Shown: positions 43,874 to 54,468, numbered from the stretch's first letter. The stretch: 64,000 nucleotides of DNA from Glo-17 sp964637835 (GCA_964637835.1 CAZWYF010000004.1:95567-159566), one strand, 5' to 3'. Notes: generated from the letters alone by a model not told the origin. Numbers and translations are program-made.

Positions 43874-44971
43874 CTACGGCCGCGAGTTGATGAGCAGGAC
43901 CGGCTCGACCTCGAGGTCGTCGTCATCGGGATCGCAGGGGTAGGGCGCGAGCACCGTGGGGAAGGCGTAGCTGGCGCCCTCGGAGGCGGTCTCCACGTAG
44001 AAGCTCACGTGCACCACGTGCTCCTCGCCGGCGACCACGCGCGGGATGTCCCAGACCCACAGCCGCTGCGTCCGGTCGTACACCAGGTCGCCGCTCTCGA
44101 CGTCGGCGCTCAGGAACAGCAGGCGATTGTAGGCCGGCAGGTCGCCGGTGACCTCGAGGTTGTAGGCGTCGGCGGGGCCGTCGTTGATCACGCGGACGGT
44201 GTAGGTCAGCGTGTCGGGGAAGGCGGGCACGTCGCGCGCGAGGGTGTCGGTGTCCGTCGGTTGGGGCGACTGGAGCCAGTCGGTGGCCAGGGAGACGTCC
44301 ACGCCCGGGCTCTCGACCACGGTCACGGCCACGGTGTCGCGCCGGGTGATCGACCGGGTGGGATCCTCGACCACCACCGTGGCCACCTGCTCGCCGAGCT
44401 GCTCGGGGGAGAAGCTATGGCGCGGGAAGGGGCTGGTGTAGACCGAGTCGCCCACCTGCCAGCGGAAGACGAAGCGCTCGTAGCTGTCGGTCACCGGATC
44501 GAAGCCGCAGGTCTCCGCCGTGATGCCCAGCTGCAGGGGCTCGCAGGCGGCGATGGTGCTGGTGGGCTGATCGTTGAGCAGGCTGTAGGCGTCGATGCCG
44601 AGGCTGTCGGCCTGGACCACCACCTCGCGGCTGCGGCTGGCGGTCTCGCCCTCGTCGTCCTCCGCGGTGACGGTCACGGTGTAGGTGCCCGGCTCCTCGT
44701 AGCGGTGGTACGCCACCGCGGTGCCGTCCTCGATCACCGTTCCGTCGCCGAAGTCCCACCGCATGGTGAGCCAGTTGTTGCCGCCGGTGGGGTCGCCGAG
44801 GGGCGTGCCGCCGGTGGCGTCGGCACGGAAATCGACGGGCAGGGGAGCCACGCCGCAGCTCTCGCTCGCGAACAGTCGCGAGATGGCGGGCTTGGGGTCG
44901 TCCTCGCCGCAGCCGATCGCCACCAGGGCGGTCAGCGCGGCCAGCAAGGCAATCAGACCGAGCTTTCTCAT
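43874..44971 (-). CDS. PKD-domain lipoprotein
   Basis: 365-aa predicted outer-surface lipoprotein: signal MRKLGLIALLAALTALVA, lipobox AIGC, then Ig-like beta domains. The first is a PKD domain (RWDFGDGTVIEDG, EEPGTYTVTVTAEDDEG near residues 70-110); a second PKD-like domain follows (WQVGDSVYTSPF) and a third with DUF11-like wording (TYTVRVINDGPADAYNLEVTGD split in the middle). Function unknown; such proteins are usually surface or adhesion-related. ATG 44971 is preferred; a GTG at 44980 is too close to its GGAG site. Confidence 0.8.
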   Translation of the reverse strand: MRKLGLIALLAALTALVAIGCGEDDPKPAISRLFASESCGVAPLPVDFRADATGGTPLGDPTGGNNWLTMRWDFGDGTVIEDGTAVAYHRYEEPGTYTVTVTAEDDEGETASRSREVVVQADSLGIDAYSLLNDQPTSTIAACEPLQLGITAETCGFDPVTDSYERFVFRWQVGDSVYTSPFPRHSFSPEQLGEQVATVVVEDPTRSITRRDTVAVTVVESPGVDVSLATDWLQSPQPTDTDTLARDVPAFPDTLTYTVRVINDGPADAYNLEVTGDLPAYNRLLFLSADVESGDLVYDRTQRLWVWDIPRVVAGEEHVVHVSFYVETASEGASYAFPTVLAPYPCDPDDDDLEVEPVLLINSRP

Positions 44972-45061
44972 GAGCTTCACCGGCTCCGGATACAGGTGCT
45001 GGCGAGGGCGCCGGGGCGGGCGCGGTCGCCGGTCCTCGCACGCGGGAATCGTGGGCGCATC

Positions 45062-45090
45062 AATGTATGAAGCTAGGACTTAGCGGGCAA
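45062..45090 (-). promoter_or_regulatory. Promoter of the PKD lipoprotein gene
   Basis: On the minus strand TTGCCC (45090-45085), 17 bp, TACATT (45067-45062), giving an approximately 80-nt 5' leader. Confidence 0.6.
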
Positions 45091-45116
45091 GGAGTCCAGG
45101 GAAAAGCCGGGCCCGT

Positions 45117-46190
45117 TCAGCGTCGGGCGCGCACCCAGAGGACCCACGCGCCCAGGGCGTAGACGGCGTTCCCGGCCCAGCCGGCCACCACCGGCGGCAA
45201 GACCCCGCTGTGGCCCAGGGAGCGCCCGAACATCATCAGCAGGTAGTAGCCGAAGCCCACGGCCAGCGTCAGGCCGAAGCCCGAGGCGATGGTGGTCTTG
45301 CGCGGTCCGGAGGCCAGGACCACGCCCAGGCAGACCACGATCAGGTTGACCAGGGGGAAGGCCAGCTGGAACTGGATGTCCACGCTCGCCTGGGTGGGAT
45401 CGCCGCCGGTCTGGCGCAGCAGGTCGCGATGGGCGAGGAGCTGCCGGATGGTCATGTTCTCCGGCCGCACCCGGGTGCGGTAGAGGCCCTCGGGGCGGAT
45501 GGCCAGGTCGGTGGCCACGAGTTCCTCGAAGCCGGTGATGGTCTCGCCGTCGGCGGTGAAGACGCGGCGAGTGCCGTCGCGGAGGTGCCAGTGCCCGTCC
45601 TGCCACCGGGCCTCGGCCGCATCGATGCGCTCGCGGACCACCGGCCCGTCCATGGCCATGACCTTCAGGCCGGTGACGGTCCGGGTGTTGGGGTCGTACT
45701 TGCGGGCGTAGTAGAGGCGGCCGTCGGGGCCGGTGGCCGCGATCTGGCGCGTGGGACGCAGCTTCTCGGTCTGCTTGTGGATCTCCACCTCCCAGACCCG
45801 CCACATGCGCACGTTGGCCTCCGGCAGCACGTACTCGCGCCAGAGCAGGGCGCCGCCGGTGAGCAGCACGCCGGCGACCATCAGCGGCAGGGCGATGCGC
45901 GCCAGGGACAGGCCGCTGGCGTAGAGGGCGGTCAGCTCGAGGTAGCGGGCCATGCTGCCGATGGTGAACAGGGTGGCCATGAGCACGGCCACCGGCAGCA
46001 CCTGGTCCATGATCCAGGCGCCCTTGTAGAGGTAGTAGCGGACGATCATCCCGCCGGTGGCCTGGTTGTCCAGCAGGCTGCCCAGGTGGTCGAAGAGGTC
46101 CACCAGCGTGAAGAGGATGAACGACCCCACCAGGGTGTAGAGCAGGTAGCGCAGGAAGGTGCCGAGCACCAGGCGTTCGTGGATCCTCAT
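45117..46190 (-). CDS. lptG: LPS export permease LptG
   Basis: 357-aa inner-membrane permease of the LptBFG complex. About six membrane helices: three at the N-terminus (residues 10-120), three at the C-terminus (about 265-350), with a periplasmic jellyroll domain between (about 125-255). PLVNLIVVCLGVVLASGPRK is the conserved C-terminal coupling region. ATG 46190 overlaps the lptF stop by 4 bp (ATGA). The ATPase LptB is encoded separately at 33178-33927. Confidence 0.9.
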   Translation of the reverse strand: MRIHERLVLGTFLRYLLYTLVGSFILFTLVDLFDHLGSLLDNQATGGMIVRYYLYKGAWIMDQVLPVAVLMATLFTIGSMARYLELTALYASGLSLARIALPLMVAGVLLTGGALLWREYVLPEANVRMWRVWEVEIHKQTEKLRPTRQIAATGPDGRLYYARKYDPNTRTVTGLKVMAMDGPVVRERIDAAEARWQDGHWHLRDGTRRVFTADGETITGFEELVATDLAIRPEGLYRTRVRPENMTIRQLLAHRDLLRQTGGDPTQASVDIQFQLAFPLVNLIVVCLGVVLASGPRKTTIASGFGLTLAVGFGYYLLMMFGRSLGHSGVLPPVVAGWAGNAVYALGAWVLWVRARR

Positions 46191-47584
46191 GCGGGGGCCT
46201 CCGCCGCGTCCGATCCGGACGGCCGGCGGGCCCAGGGCCATCGGAACTGCAGGTAGGAGGTCTCCCGGACGCTGCGCAGGAACAGGGGGATGCCGGCGGC
46301 CAGCAGCACGAGGTTGCCCGACCACATGGCCAGGGCCGGGTCCAGCAGCCCGCGGTCGGAGAGCTTCTCGCCACCCACCAGGCAGAGGTAGTAGACCAGG
46401 TAGACGCCCATGGCCAGGCTGATGGAGACGCCCTTGCCGCTGCGGCTGGTGGTCACCGCCATGGGGATGCCGAGCAGGGCGAAGACCATGCAGGCGAAGG
46501 GGATGGCCAGCTTCTTGTGGAACTCCACCAGGTACTTGTTGGCCTTGCGGACCTGGGAGGCGACGATGGTGGCCTGGGCCCGGGCCTGGCTGGTGCCGTG
46601 CTCGAGCTTCCGCTTGGTGGCCAGCACCATGGTGCGGCGCTCGGCCGCGTTGGCCGGCTCCTGGCGCAGGGCGGCCTGCCGGGTCTCGGGATCCAGGAGG
46701 CGGTACTGCCACTGGACCACGTCGGCGACGGTGTTGGCCACGTGCTGCTCGGCGTCCTGGCGGCGCTCGAACTGCTGGCGGGCCGCTCGCCGCAGGTCGG
46801 CGAGGTTCATCTCGCGGTCGCCCCGGGCCCGGCGCTCGGACCGCTCGATGTCCCGCGCCATGTCCTCGAGCCGGATGTCGTGCTGGCCGAAGCGGATCAC
46901 CTGGTACCGGTCCGGCTGCTCGGGGTCGGGGACCTCGTGGATCTCGCCGTCATGCAGCTCGAGGACCATGGCGTTGCTGGCCCGATCCGGCAGGATGCGG
47001 CCCCAGGTGGCGGTGGTCACCCGGGGGCTCACCTGCTGGCCCTGCTCCTTCTCGATGATCTGGACGTCGGTGATCCGGCCGGTGAGGTCGTCCTTGCTGG
47101 CCACGTAGATGGTCATCTCCCGCGTGAGGTCGGTGAACATCTGCGGACGGACCTCGAGCATGGGGCGGGAGCGCTTGATGTCGTAGAGCAGGCCCACCAG
47201 GGTGTGGTTGGATTCGGGGTAGACGTAGTGATTGAACGCGGTCAATCCACCGCCGATGAGGGCGGCGCCGAAGAGCAGCGGCCGCAGGACCGACCAGAGG
47301 CTGACGCCGCTGGCCTTCAGGGCCGTAATTTCATTGTCGGCAGCGAGTTGGCCCACGGCCATCAGGACCGCCACGAGCACCGACATTGGAACGGATAATG
47401 CAAGCGTGTAGCCGAGACTCAGGACCAGGACCTTGGTGGCCACCACGAACGGCACGCCCTTGCTGACGAACATGTCCACGTAGCGGAACAGGACGTCGAT
47501 CATCAGCAGGAAGGTGATGGTGAACAGCCCGAAGAAGAAGGGCCCCACCGCCGATCGCAACAAGTGCCTGTCCAGTAAGCGCAT
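46187..47584 (-). CDS. lptF: LPS export permease LptF
   Basis: 465 aa, longer than E. coli LptF (about 366). The N-terminal helices start MRLLDRHLLRSAVGPFFFGL; NEITALKASGVS is the conserved coupling helix that docks onto LptB. The extra length lies in the periplasmic region and a highly charged helical segment (about residues 245-345) with many Arg, Gln and Glu. The C-terminal membrane half has IPFACMVFALLGIPMAV. The frame extends far upstream but ATG 47584 is the family start. It diverges from sprA. Confidence 0.9.
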   Translation of the reverse strand: MRLLDRHLLRSAVGPFFFGLFTITFLLMIDVLFRYVDMFVSKGVPFVVATKVLVLSLGYTLALSVPMSVLVAVLMAVGQLAADNEITALKASGVSLWSVLRPLLFGAALIGGGLTAFNHYVYPESNHTLVGLLYDIKRSRPMLEVRPQMFTDLTREMTIYVASKDDLTGRITDVQIIEKEQGQQVSPRVTTATWGRILPDRASNAMVLELHDGEIHEVPDPEQPDRYQVIRFGQHDIRLEDMARDIERSERRARGDREMNLADLRRAARQQFERRQDAEQHVANTVADVVQWQYRLLDPETRQAALRQEPANAAERRTMVLATKRKLEHGTSQARAQATIVASQVRKANKYLVEFHKKLAIPFACMVFALLGIPMAVTTSRSGKGVSISLAMGVYLVYYLCLVGGEKLSDRGLLDPALAMWSGNLVLLAAGIPLFLRSVRETSYLQFRWPWARRPSGSDAAEAPA

Positions 47585-47829
47585 CCGCGGATCCTGTTCT
47601 GGTTGGTCCCGGGCTTTCCGACTAGACTGCGGGGCGGTCGTCTCGCCGGCCGCGGCCTCTCGCTCCGGTGGTGCCGCCGCCGCCGCCGGCTGGCCGCCAG
47701 GCCGGCGTGCCGGGTGCCGGCGCGGCGTCCTGCCGTGGGGCCAGGCCGACCACTGGATGGGACGGAACCCCGGGCCCACGCCCGCCGGGGCGGGGCCAAT
47801 GGTAATGGATCGACGAGGAGTGTCGAGGG

Positions 47830-50800
47830 TTGACCACGCGCCCGAGGCCGACCAGCCCCGCCAGCCGCCCCCCGGCCCACCCGGGGGCGCCGCTGCTTGG
47901 CCGGGGCGGATGGTCGCGCCGGACCCGGCGCGGGTCGACCCCGTTCCTGCTGGTCCTGGTCCTCTCCCTGCTGGTCTTCCCCGCCGCGCCGCTGGACGCC
48001 CAGGACCTGGACGCCCAGGACACGGACACCGCGGGCGACGCCGGCACTGCTGACGACACCGACACCGCCGGCGTCGTCGGCGCTGCTGGCGACACGGACG
48101 CCGGCGCGCCATCCGTGGCCCCACGGGACCCGGGCCTGATCCTCGTGGGCATGGATCCCCTCCTCGCCGCCACCGAGGACCCCCGCCTGCTCGGCCCGCG
48201 TCGCCTGGTCTGGCGCCAGCGATTGCTGGACCAGGGCGTCGACCCCATGAAGGGCGAGGGCGGGCCATCGCTGCGGTCGGTCTTCAAGCGGCACCTGCTG
48301 GAGCGCATCAACATCGACCTCGAGCGCGAGGGGGAACAGATCGAGACCAACGGGTTCGCTGGTCTTTACACGCGCATCCGATACCCCGATTGGTTCTTCC
48401 TGTTCCCGACGGTCCGCTCCCTGCCCGGCGGCTTCGCCTACTATCCGCCCCGGCCGGTGGACGATCCGGTGGTCGATCTCTTCGTGGACGATCCGGCGGT
48501 GGCCTTCGAGCGCGACTGGGCCCTGCGCACCGAGGCCAGCCGCCTGCGCGACCTGGACGTCGCCGGCGGGGGCCGCCGGGCCCGCGGCGAGGATGGCCTG
48601 ATCAACCTGACCATCCCCATCAAGCTGCCGCGCACCCTGGAGGCCATCATCGGCCGTGGGGACAAGACCAACATCAAGATCACCGGCCGCGAGCACATCT
48701 CCATCCGGGGCGAGACCACCCGCAGCAACCAGTTCACGCCCACCGAGCGCGTCAGCAGCCAGAGCTGGTTCCCGGACCTGGACATGGAACAGCAGCTGCA
48801 GGTGAACCTCACCGGCCAGATCGGCGAGAAGATCTTCATCGAGGTGGACCACAACAGCGAGGCCATCGGCCCGGAGGCCACCAAGATCAAGCTGGAGTAC
48901 CGGGGCGACGAGGACGAGATCATCCAGAGCATCGAGACCGGCGACGTCGGCCTGACGCTCCCCGGCGGCCAGCTCCTCGGCTACCAGGGGAACAAGCAGG
49001 GCCTGTTCGGCGTCAAGGTGACCGGCCAGTTCGGCCCGGCGGACTTCACGGTGGTGGCCTCCAAGCAGAAGGCCGAGTCGGACTCCAAGAGCTTCAACAG
49101 CAAGGGCGGCGAGGTCACCGAGCACGTGATCCCGTCCTGGAACTACCTGAACAACCGCTTCTTCAGGCTGGACCTGCCCCCGCTGCCACAGGACCAGCAC
49201 GAGCGCTTCGGCTACGACCAGCCCGACGATCCGGGGCGCACCAGCGCCGCGGAATATGGTGGCAACCAGCGCATCGACCCCTCGTCGGTGCGCATCTACC
49301 GCAAGCTGGGCTCGGTGCCGCCGCAGACCGACGACGTCCAGTACGTGGCGGCCACCAGTGACCCCACCGGCGTCTGGGACGCGGCCTACCTGGCGCCCCT
49401 CACCGTGGACGACTACGAGTACGGGCTGGTCTGGCGGCCGCTGTCGACATCGTTCCTGCGCGACGTGGACGACAACATCATCGCCGTGGACCTGGGCACC
49501 GAGATGCAGGACTCCGACATCCTGGCGGTGACCTACGACGTGATCGACCGCGACACCGGCGACCTGCTGTGGCGCGTGGGCGAGGACCCCAACAACGCCG
49601 GCGCGGAGCGCGGCCTGCTCATCGGTGATCAGGCCTACTACCGCATGAAGCTGCTCAAGCCGGCCCAGCCGGAGCCCTTCACGTTCCAGTACGTGCTGCG
49701 CAACATCTACCCCCTGGGCGGCACCAACATCGATCCGGAGAGCTTCGAGCTGCGCATCGAGACCACCACCGTGCAGGACAATCCCGACCAGCACGGCACC
49801 CAGGGCCTGCGTTACCTGCGCCTCTTCGGCCTGGACAGCGAGAATCCCCAGGGCGAGCCGCAGCCCGACGGCGTGGTGGACAAGCACATCCCCGAGCTCA
49901 TCGACCTCGACCGCGGCCTGCTCAAGTTCCCCTTCGACTTCCCGCGGCCATTCGCCTCGGACGAGGACGCCTACCGCGAGTACGCTGGCCTGCCGCCCGG
50001 AGATGCGCAGTGGGAATGGCAGAACACGTTCCTGGCGGACGACCGCACTCCCGAGATCTACGATCCCGAGACCCGGCCCAGCGACTACGACCGCTTCGGC
50101 ACCTTCCAGCTGGTGGCCGTGCACGCCGCCGCCAGCAGCGTGATCAACCTGGGCGTCTCGAACATCGAGGAGGGCTCGGAGACCGTCACCCTGGACGGCC
50201 GCACCCTGGTGCGGGACGTGGACTACAACATCGACTACCTCTTCGGCACCGTGGAGCTGAAGGGCGAGGCCGCGGGCCAGCTCCAGCCCGACAGCAACAT
50301 CCAGGTCAACTACCAGTACGCGCCCTTCTTCGGCGGCGGCCAGAGCAGCCTGCTGGGCCTGAACCTGGGTTACGACCTGGGCCGCGACAGCAAGCTGTCC
50401 ACCACCTGGCTCTACCAGTCCAAGAGCATCGTGGGCAACAAGGCCAAGCTGGGCGAGGAGCCCAGCCGCACCCTGGTGGGCAACCTGAACCTCAACCACA
50501 CCATCCGCTCGGACCTGCTGACGGACTTCGGCAACCTCTTCGCCCTCAAGGATCGCGAGACGCCCAGCACGCTGGAGTTCCGGGGCGAGGCGGCCATCTC
50601 CATCCCCAATCCCAACACCCGGGACAAGGCCTACCTGGAGGACTTCGAGGGCGCCGCCAGCACCGACGTGGTCACCCTCGGCCGCCTGGGCTGGTACCGC
50701 GCCAGCCGGCCCGTCGACCCGGAGACCGGCCTGCTCCGCGGAGCGGTCGACCGGCTGACCGACGTGCGCTGGTACACGCCGGAGACCCGGGTGCTGCGCC

Positions 50801-53800
50801 GCTGGCTCAATCCCGAGCTGCAGGGACAGGAGCGCGACGAGACCCAGCAGGCCATCACCGTCTACCTGCGCCAGGACGGAGGCTGGACCCAGGACAGCTG
50901 GGGCGGCCTCATGCGCGGCCTCAGCCGCACGGGCCTGGACCTGAGCAAGTCCCAGTTCCTGGAGCTGTGGATCAACGATGGCGAGCGGGACCCCGCCACG
51001 CGCCGCGGCAAGGTGCACATCGACTTCGGCACCATCAGCGAGGACTTCGTCTGGCCTCGCGACGAGCAGACCGGCGAGCTGGAGTTCGGGACCGAGCAGC
51101 GCGAGGACATCAACTTCGACGGCATCTTCAACGTGGCCACCGAGGACGTGGGCCTCGACGCCGTGGTGGACGGCGACGGCGACGTGATCCGCGAGGGCGC
51201 GGCCTACTCCGCCGAGCGCACCATCGACGGCGAGCCGGGGCCCTATCCCGCCATCAACAACACCGCCGGCAACAACTTCGAGGACACCGAGGATCTCAAC
51301 GGCGACAGCCAGTTCAACACGCGCAACAGCTACTACTCGGTGACCATCGACCTGGCCGAGACCGAGCCCCTGGTGGACGTGGCGGTGGACTATCCCGACG
51401 CCGAGGTCCAGAACACCGCCTGGCGCAAGTACCGCATCCGGCTGAGCGACGAGTTCCTCGCGGCCATCGACGACGGCGGCGCGCCCGACATCGCCGCGGT
51501 CAAGCACCTGCGCGTCTGGTACGAGGACGACGCACCGAACGCGCCCGAGGACCTGACCCTGCAGCTCTCCGAGCTCACCTTCCTGGGCAGCCGCTGGGAG
51601 CGCGACGGCATCCGCAAGGTGACCACCGAGGAGATCCTCGGCTTGCCCGACCTCTTGCCGGACGAGGGCTTCTACATCGGCGAGGTCAACAACAAGGACA
51701 ACCCCGACTACGAGCCGCCCTTCCCCGTCCGCTCGCAGAACGACATCCCCGAGAAGGAGACGTCGCTGGTCCTGGACTTCACCAACCTGGGCCCGGGCCA
51801 CATGCTGCGGACGGGCAAGCAGGTCTCCGCCACCGGCGACGACTACACCCGCTACAACACCCTGACCTGGTGGTGGAACTGCCTGGATGCGAACGTGGCC
51901 GACCTGGACGTCTTCTACCGTCTGGGCGCCGATTCCACCAACTACTACGAGATCGGCCTGAAGTTCATCGAGACGCCCGAGCGTCTCGGCTGGCGCCAGG
52001 TGAGCCTGGACATCGCCGAGCTGACCAACGTGAAGAACAATCCTCGCGGCGACGACGGCATCATCCGCGGCGAGGTCGCCGACACCGAGGACGGGCAGAT
52101 CTACCAGGTGAGGATCCGGGGTCGTCCCGATCTGCGCCGGGTCACCCGCTACTACCTGGGCCTGGCCAACAACACCCGTCGTCCCATCAGCGGCCAGTTC
52201 TGGATCAACGACGTCATCCTGCTCGGCGCCAAGCGGGAGATCGGCCTGGCCGAGAGCGCCGGCGCGCGCCTGAACCTCGCCGACGTCCTCAAGGTGGACC
52301 TCGACTGGAACCGTCGCGACGCGGAGTTCCACGGCCTGAACGAGGAACAGGGACAGGGCGCGGTGACCCAGGAGTGGAACCTGTCCACCAACTTCCGCGT
52401 GGACGACTTCCTGCCCATGTTCGGATTCCAGCTGCCGGTGAGCCTCAGCCGACAGCAGAGCACGCGCCGGCCACGCTACGAGATCAACAGCGACGTGGAG
52501 ATCCTGGACGAGGACCGGCGTGAACGCTTCAGCTCGGTGGAGGACCGCGAGAGCTTCTCCGTGCGCCTGAGCCGCCGCCAGAGCCGGTCGGCCATCCCGC
52601 GCTACCTGCTCGATCCCTGGAACGTCTCGCTCTCGGGCAGCCAGACCAGCCGCACCACGCCCACCGAGGAGGCCGATCAGACCTCGTTGCAGGGGTCGGT
52701 GAACTACAACCTGCAGCTGCCGGGCGATCCCGACCTGGGCGACGTCCCGGTGATCGGCCTGATCCCGGTGGTCGGCGACATCACGCTGCTGCCGCGCCGC
52801 ATCGAGGCGTCGGCCAGCTTCACCTCCACCGAGCGCAGCACCATGCGCAAGGACCTCGATGGCACGGAGTACCCGGCCACCGAGCAGCGTACCCGGCCCG
52901 GGACCCTCACCGGCGGCATGGAGTACCGACCCTTCACCTGGGTGACGGCCAACTTCAACAACCGCTCCGAGCGCGACCTGCTGCGCCGTCAGGAGTGGAA
53001 CGGCATCAACATCGGCGAGGAGAACCGCTACTCGCAGGACCTGACCCTCACCTTCACCCCGCCCCGGGCCACCGAGCTGCCGCAGTCCGCCGCCTACGCG
53101 CCCCTGCGCTGGGGCGTGCGGGCGCTGAACACCATGCGCACGTCGCTCACCTTCCAGGGCTCCTACGTCAACGACCACGGCCCGGGCATCCGCCAGCAGG
53201 GAGACCCCGAGGACGTGCGCAACGTGAGCAGCGGCAACGACTGGCAGTTCCGCGGCCAGGTGCCCCTGGGCGACGTCTTCGAGGACCTGGTCCCCGAACC
53301 GCGCCGCACCGGCGGGGCGCAGGATGCGCTGCAGCAGGAGATCCAGCTCATCCGCCGCGAGGCCCTGGCCGACACCACCCTGCAGTTCCGGCCCGAGCGG
53401 GTGGAGCGCCACGACGAGCTGACCCTCGACCAGCAACGGGAGGCGGAGGAGGAGTGGTACCGCGAGCGGGCGATCGACCGCATGCGCGAGGAGGGGCGCG
53501 AGCCGGATTCCGGCGGCGCCGGGCTGGGACCGCGACAGCTGGTGGAGCCGCTCTTCGGGGTGCTGCGGGGATTCGACCCGATCTCCGTGAGCTTGACGCG
53601 CAGCCGGACCAGCGGCTTCGGTCGTCTGCGCGGACAGGACCTGCCGCTGAGCTACAAGCTGGGGTTCGAGACCGATCCCGCCCTGCCCGACACCAGCTAC
53701 CGCGCCCTGCGCATGACCGAGAACGAGAACCTCAACGTCTCGACCAAGACGCGCCTGGCCCAGGACATCCAGCTGGACATCAAGTACGGCCTGACCCGCA

Positions 53801-54468
53801 GCACCACCCGGACCATCGACAGCCAGACCTGGAACTACAACCAGGACTGGCCGGACCTGCGGCTGAACTTCACCGGCCTGGAGCGCTGGGGCGTCTTCGG
53901 CGGCCAGGCGGACGACCGCGAGGCGGGGTGGTTCCGGTCGTCGTCCATCGACGTGGCCTACAAGCACTCCAAGAACGTGCCCAACTACACCGAGAACCAG
54001 CACAACCCGCGACGCAGCACCACCGTCACGCCCCGCTGGAACGTGACCCTGCACAGCGGCATGTCGCTGTCGCTGAACGGGAGCTGGTCCGCCGAGAACC
54101 AGACCTCCAGCGGGACCATCACCGACACGCGCCGCATGCAGGTGGGACTGCAGCTGCAGCACGAGATCGAGGCGCAGACCTTCCTGGCCAAGCTGGGACT
54201 CTTCCAGGCCGGCAGCCGTCCGGTGATCAACATGACCATCGACCTGCGCTACGGACGCAACACCACCGACCGTGAGGTTCCCGGCGCCACCTTCGAGCAG
54301 GCCCAGCAGGGCACCCAGAACCTGTCGCTGCAGCCGCGCTTCAGCTACAACATCTCCAAGAGCCTCTCCGGTGCGTTCAGCCTGAACTTCACGCAGAACA
54401 AGAACCTGGCCACCGACCTGACCACCACCACCGTCGGACTCGGCCTGGAGGCGACCTTTGTGTTCTAG
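47830..54468 (+). CDS. sprA: SprA-like type IX secretion outer-membrane translocon
   Basis: 2,212 aa. SprA is the giant outer-membrane beta-barrel channel of the type IX secretion system. A long charged N-region (1-35) precedes a hydrophobic signal core (about 38-53); predicted cleavage LDA|Q leaves Gln58 as first residue. SprA-type phrases include INLTIPIKLPRTLEAIIGRG, EKIFIEVDHNSEA, QSIETGDVGLTLPGG, and YLEDFEGAAS. The rest is mostly beta-strand and Tyr/Arg/Asn/Asp-rich. It ends with a beta-strand terminating in Phe (ATFVF), as is usual for outer-membrane barrels. TTG 47830 follows GAGGAG by nine bases. No other Sov/Por/Gld genes are in the window. Length is slightly below Bacteroidota SprA (about 2,300-2,500). 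Confidence 0.9.
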   Translation: MTTRPRPTSPASRPPAHPGAPLLGRGGWSRRTRRGSTPFLLVLVLSLLVFPAAPLDAQDLDAQDTDTAGDAGTADDTDTAGVVGAAGDTDAGAPSVAPRDPGLILVGMDPLLAATEDPRLLGPRRLVWRQRLLDQGVDPMKGEGGPSLRSVFKRHLLERINIDLEREGEQIETNGFAGLYTRIRYPDWFFLFPTVRSLPGGFAYYPPRPVDDPVVDLFVDDPAVAFERDWALRTEASRLRDLDVAGGGRRARGEDGLINLTIPIKLPRTLEAIIGRGDKTNIKITGREHISIRGETTRSNQFTPTERVSSQSWFPDLDMEQQLQVNLTGQIGEKIFIEVDHNSEAIGPEATKIKLEYRGDEDEIIQSIETGDVGLTLPGGQLLGYQGNKQGLFGVKVTGQFGPADFTVVASKQKAESDSKSFNSKGGEVTEHVIPSWNYLNNRFFRLDLPPLPQDQHERFGYDQPDDPGRTSAAEYGGNQRIDPSSVRIYRKLGSVPPQTDDVQYVAATSDPTGVWDAAYLAPLTVDDYEYGLVWRPLSTSFLRDVDDNIIAVDLGTEMQDSDILAVTYDVIDRDTGDLLWRVGEDPNNAGAERGLLIGDQAYYRMKLLKPAQPEPFTFQYVLRNIYPLGGTNIDPESFELRIETTTVQDNPDQHGTQGLRYLRLFGLDSENPQGEPQPDGVVDKHIPELIDLDRGLLKFPFDFPRPFASDEDAYREYAGLPPGDAQWEWQNTFLADDRTPEIYDPETRPSDYDRFGTFQLVAVHAAASSVINLGVSNIEEGSETVTLDGRTLVRDVDYNIDYLFGTVELKGEAAGQLQPDSNIQVNYQYAPFFGGGQSSLLGLNLGYDLGRDSKLSTTWLYQSKSIVGNKAKLGEEPSRTLVGNLNLNHTIRSDLLTDFGNLFALKDRETPSTLEFRGEAAISIPNPNTRDKAYLEDFEGAASTDVVTLGRLGWYRASRPVDPETGLLRGAVDRLTDVRWYTPETRVLRRWLNPELQGQERDETQQAITVYLRQDGGWTQDSWGGLMRGLSRTGLDLSKSQFLELWINDGERDPATRRGKVHIDFGTISEDFVWPRDEQTGELEFGTEQREDINFDGIFNVATEDVGLDAVVDGDGDVIREGAAYSAERTIDGEPGPYPAINNTAGNNFEDTEDLNGDSQFNTRNSYYSVTIDLAETEPLVDVAVDYPDAEVQNTAWRKYRIRLSDEFLAAIDDGGAPDIAAVKHLRVWYEDDAPNAPEDLTLQLSELTFLGSRWERDGIRKVTTEEILGLPDLLPDEGFYIGEVNNKDNPDYEPPFPVRSQNDIPEKETSLVLDFTNLGPGHMLRTGKQVSATGDDYTRYNTLTWWWNCLDANVADLDVFYRLGADSTNYYEIGLKFIETPERLGWRQVSLDIAELTNVKNNPRGDDGIIRGEVADTEDGQIYQVRIRGRPDLRRVTRYYLGLANNTRRPISGQFWINDVILLGAKREIGLAESAGARLNLADVLKVDLDWNRRDAEFHGLNEEQGQGAVTQEWNLSTNFRVDDFLPMFGFQLPVSLSRQQSTRRPRYEINSDVEILDEDRRERFSSVEDRESFSVRLSRRQSRSAIPRYLLDPWNVSLSGSQTSRTTPTEEADQTSLQGSVNYNLQLPGDPDLGDVPVIGLIPVVGDITLLPRRIEASASFTSTERSTMRKDLDGTEYPATEQRTRPGTLTGGMEYRPFTWVTANFNNRSERDLLRRQEWNGINIGEENRYSQDLTLTFTPPRATELPQSAAYAPLRWGVRALNTMRTSLTFQGSYVNDHGPGIRQQGDPEDVRNVSSGNDWQFRGQVPLGDVFEDLVPEPRRTGGAQDALQQEIQLIRREALADTTLQFRPERVERHDELTLDQQREAEEEWYRERAIDRMREEGREPDSGGAGLGPRQLVEPLFGVLRGFDPISVSLTRSRTSGFGRLRGQDLPLSYKLGFETDPALPDTSYRALRMTENENLNVSTKTRLAQDIQLDIKYGLTRSTTRTIDSQTWNYNQDWPDLRLNFTGLERWGVFGGQADDREAGWFRSSSIDVAYKHSKNVPNYTENQHNPRRSTTVTPRWNVTLHSGMSLSLNGSWSAENQTSSGTITDTRRMQVGLQLQHEIEAQTFLAKLGLFQAGSRPVINMTIDLRYGRNTTDREVPGATFEQAQQGTQNLSLQPRFSYNISKSLSGAFSLNFTQNKNLATDLTTTTVGLGLEATFVF

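Noticed and set aside
47503..54162. A very long antisense open frame (over 2,200 codons) opposite sprA, and similar ones opposite infB, argS and nusA.
   Set aside because: High third-position G+C removes stop codons from the opposite strand. The sense frames encode clear families, and the antisense products have low-complexity His/Leu/Gly composition.
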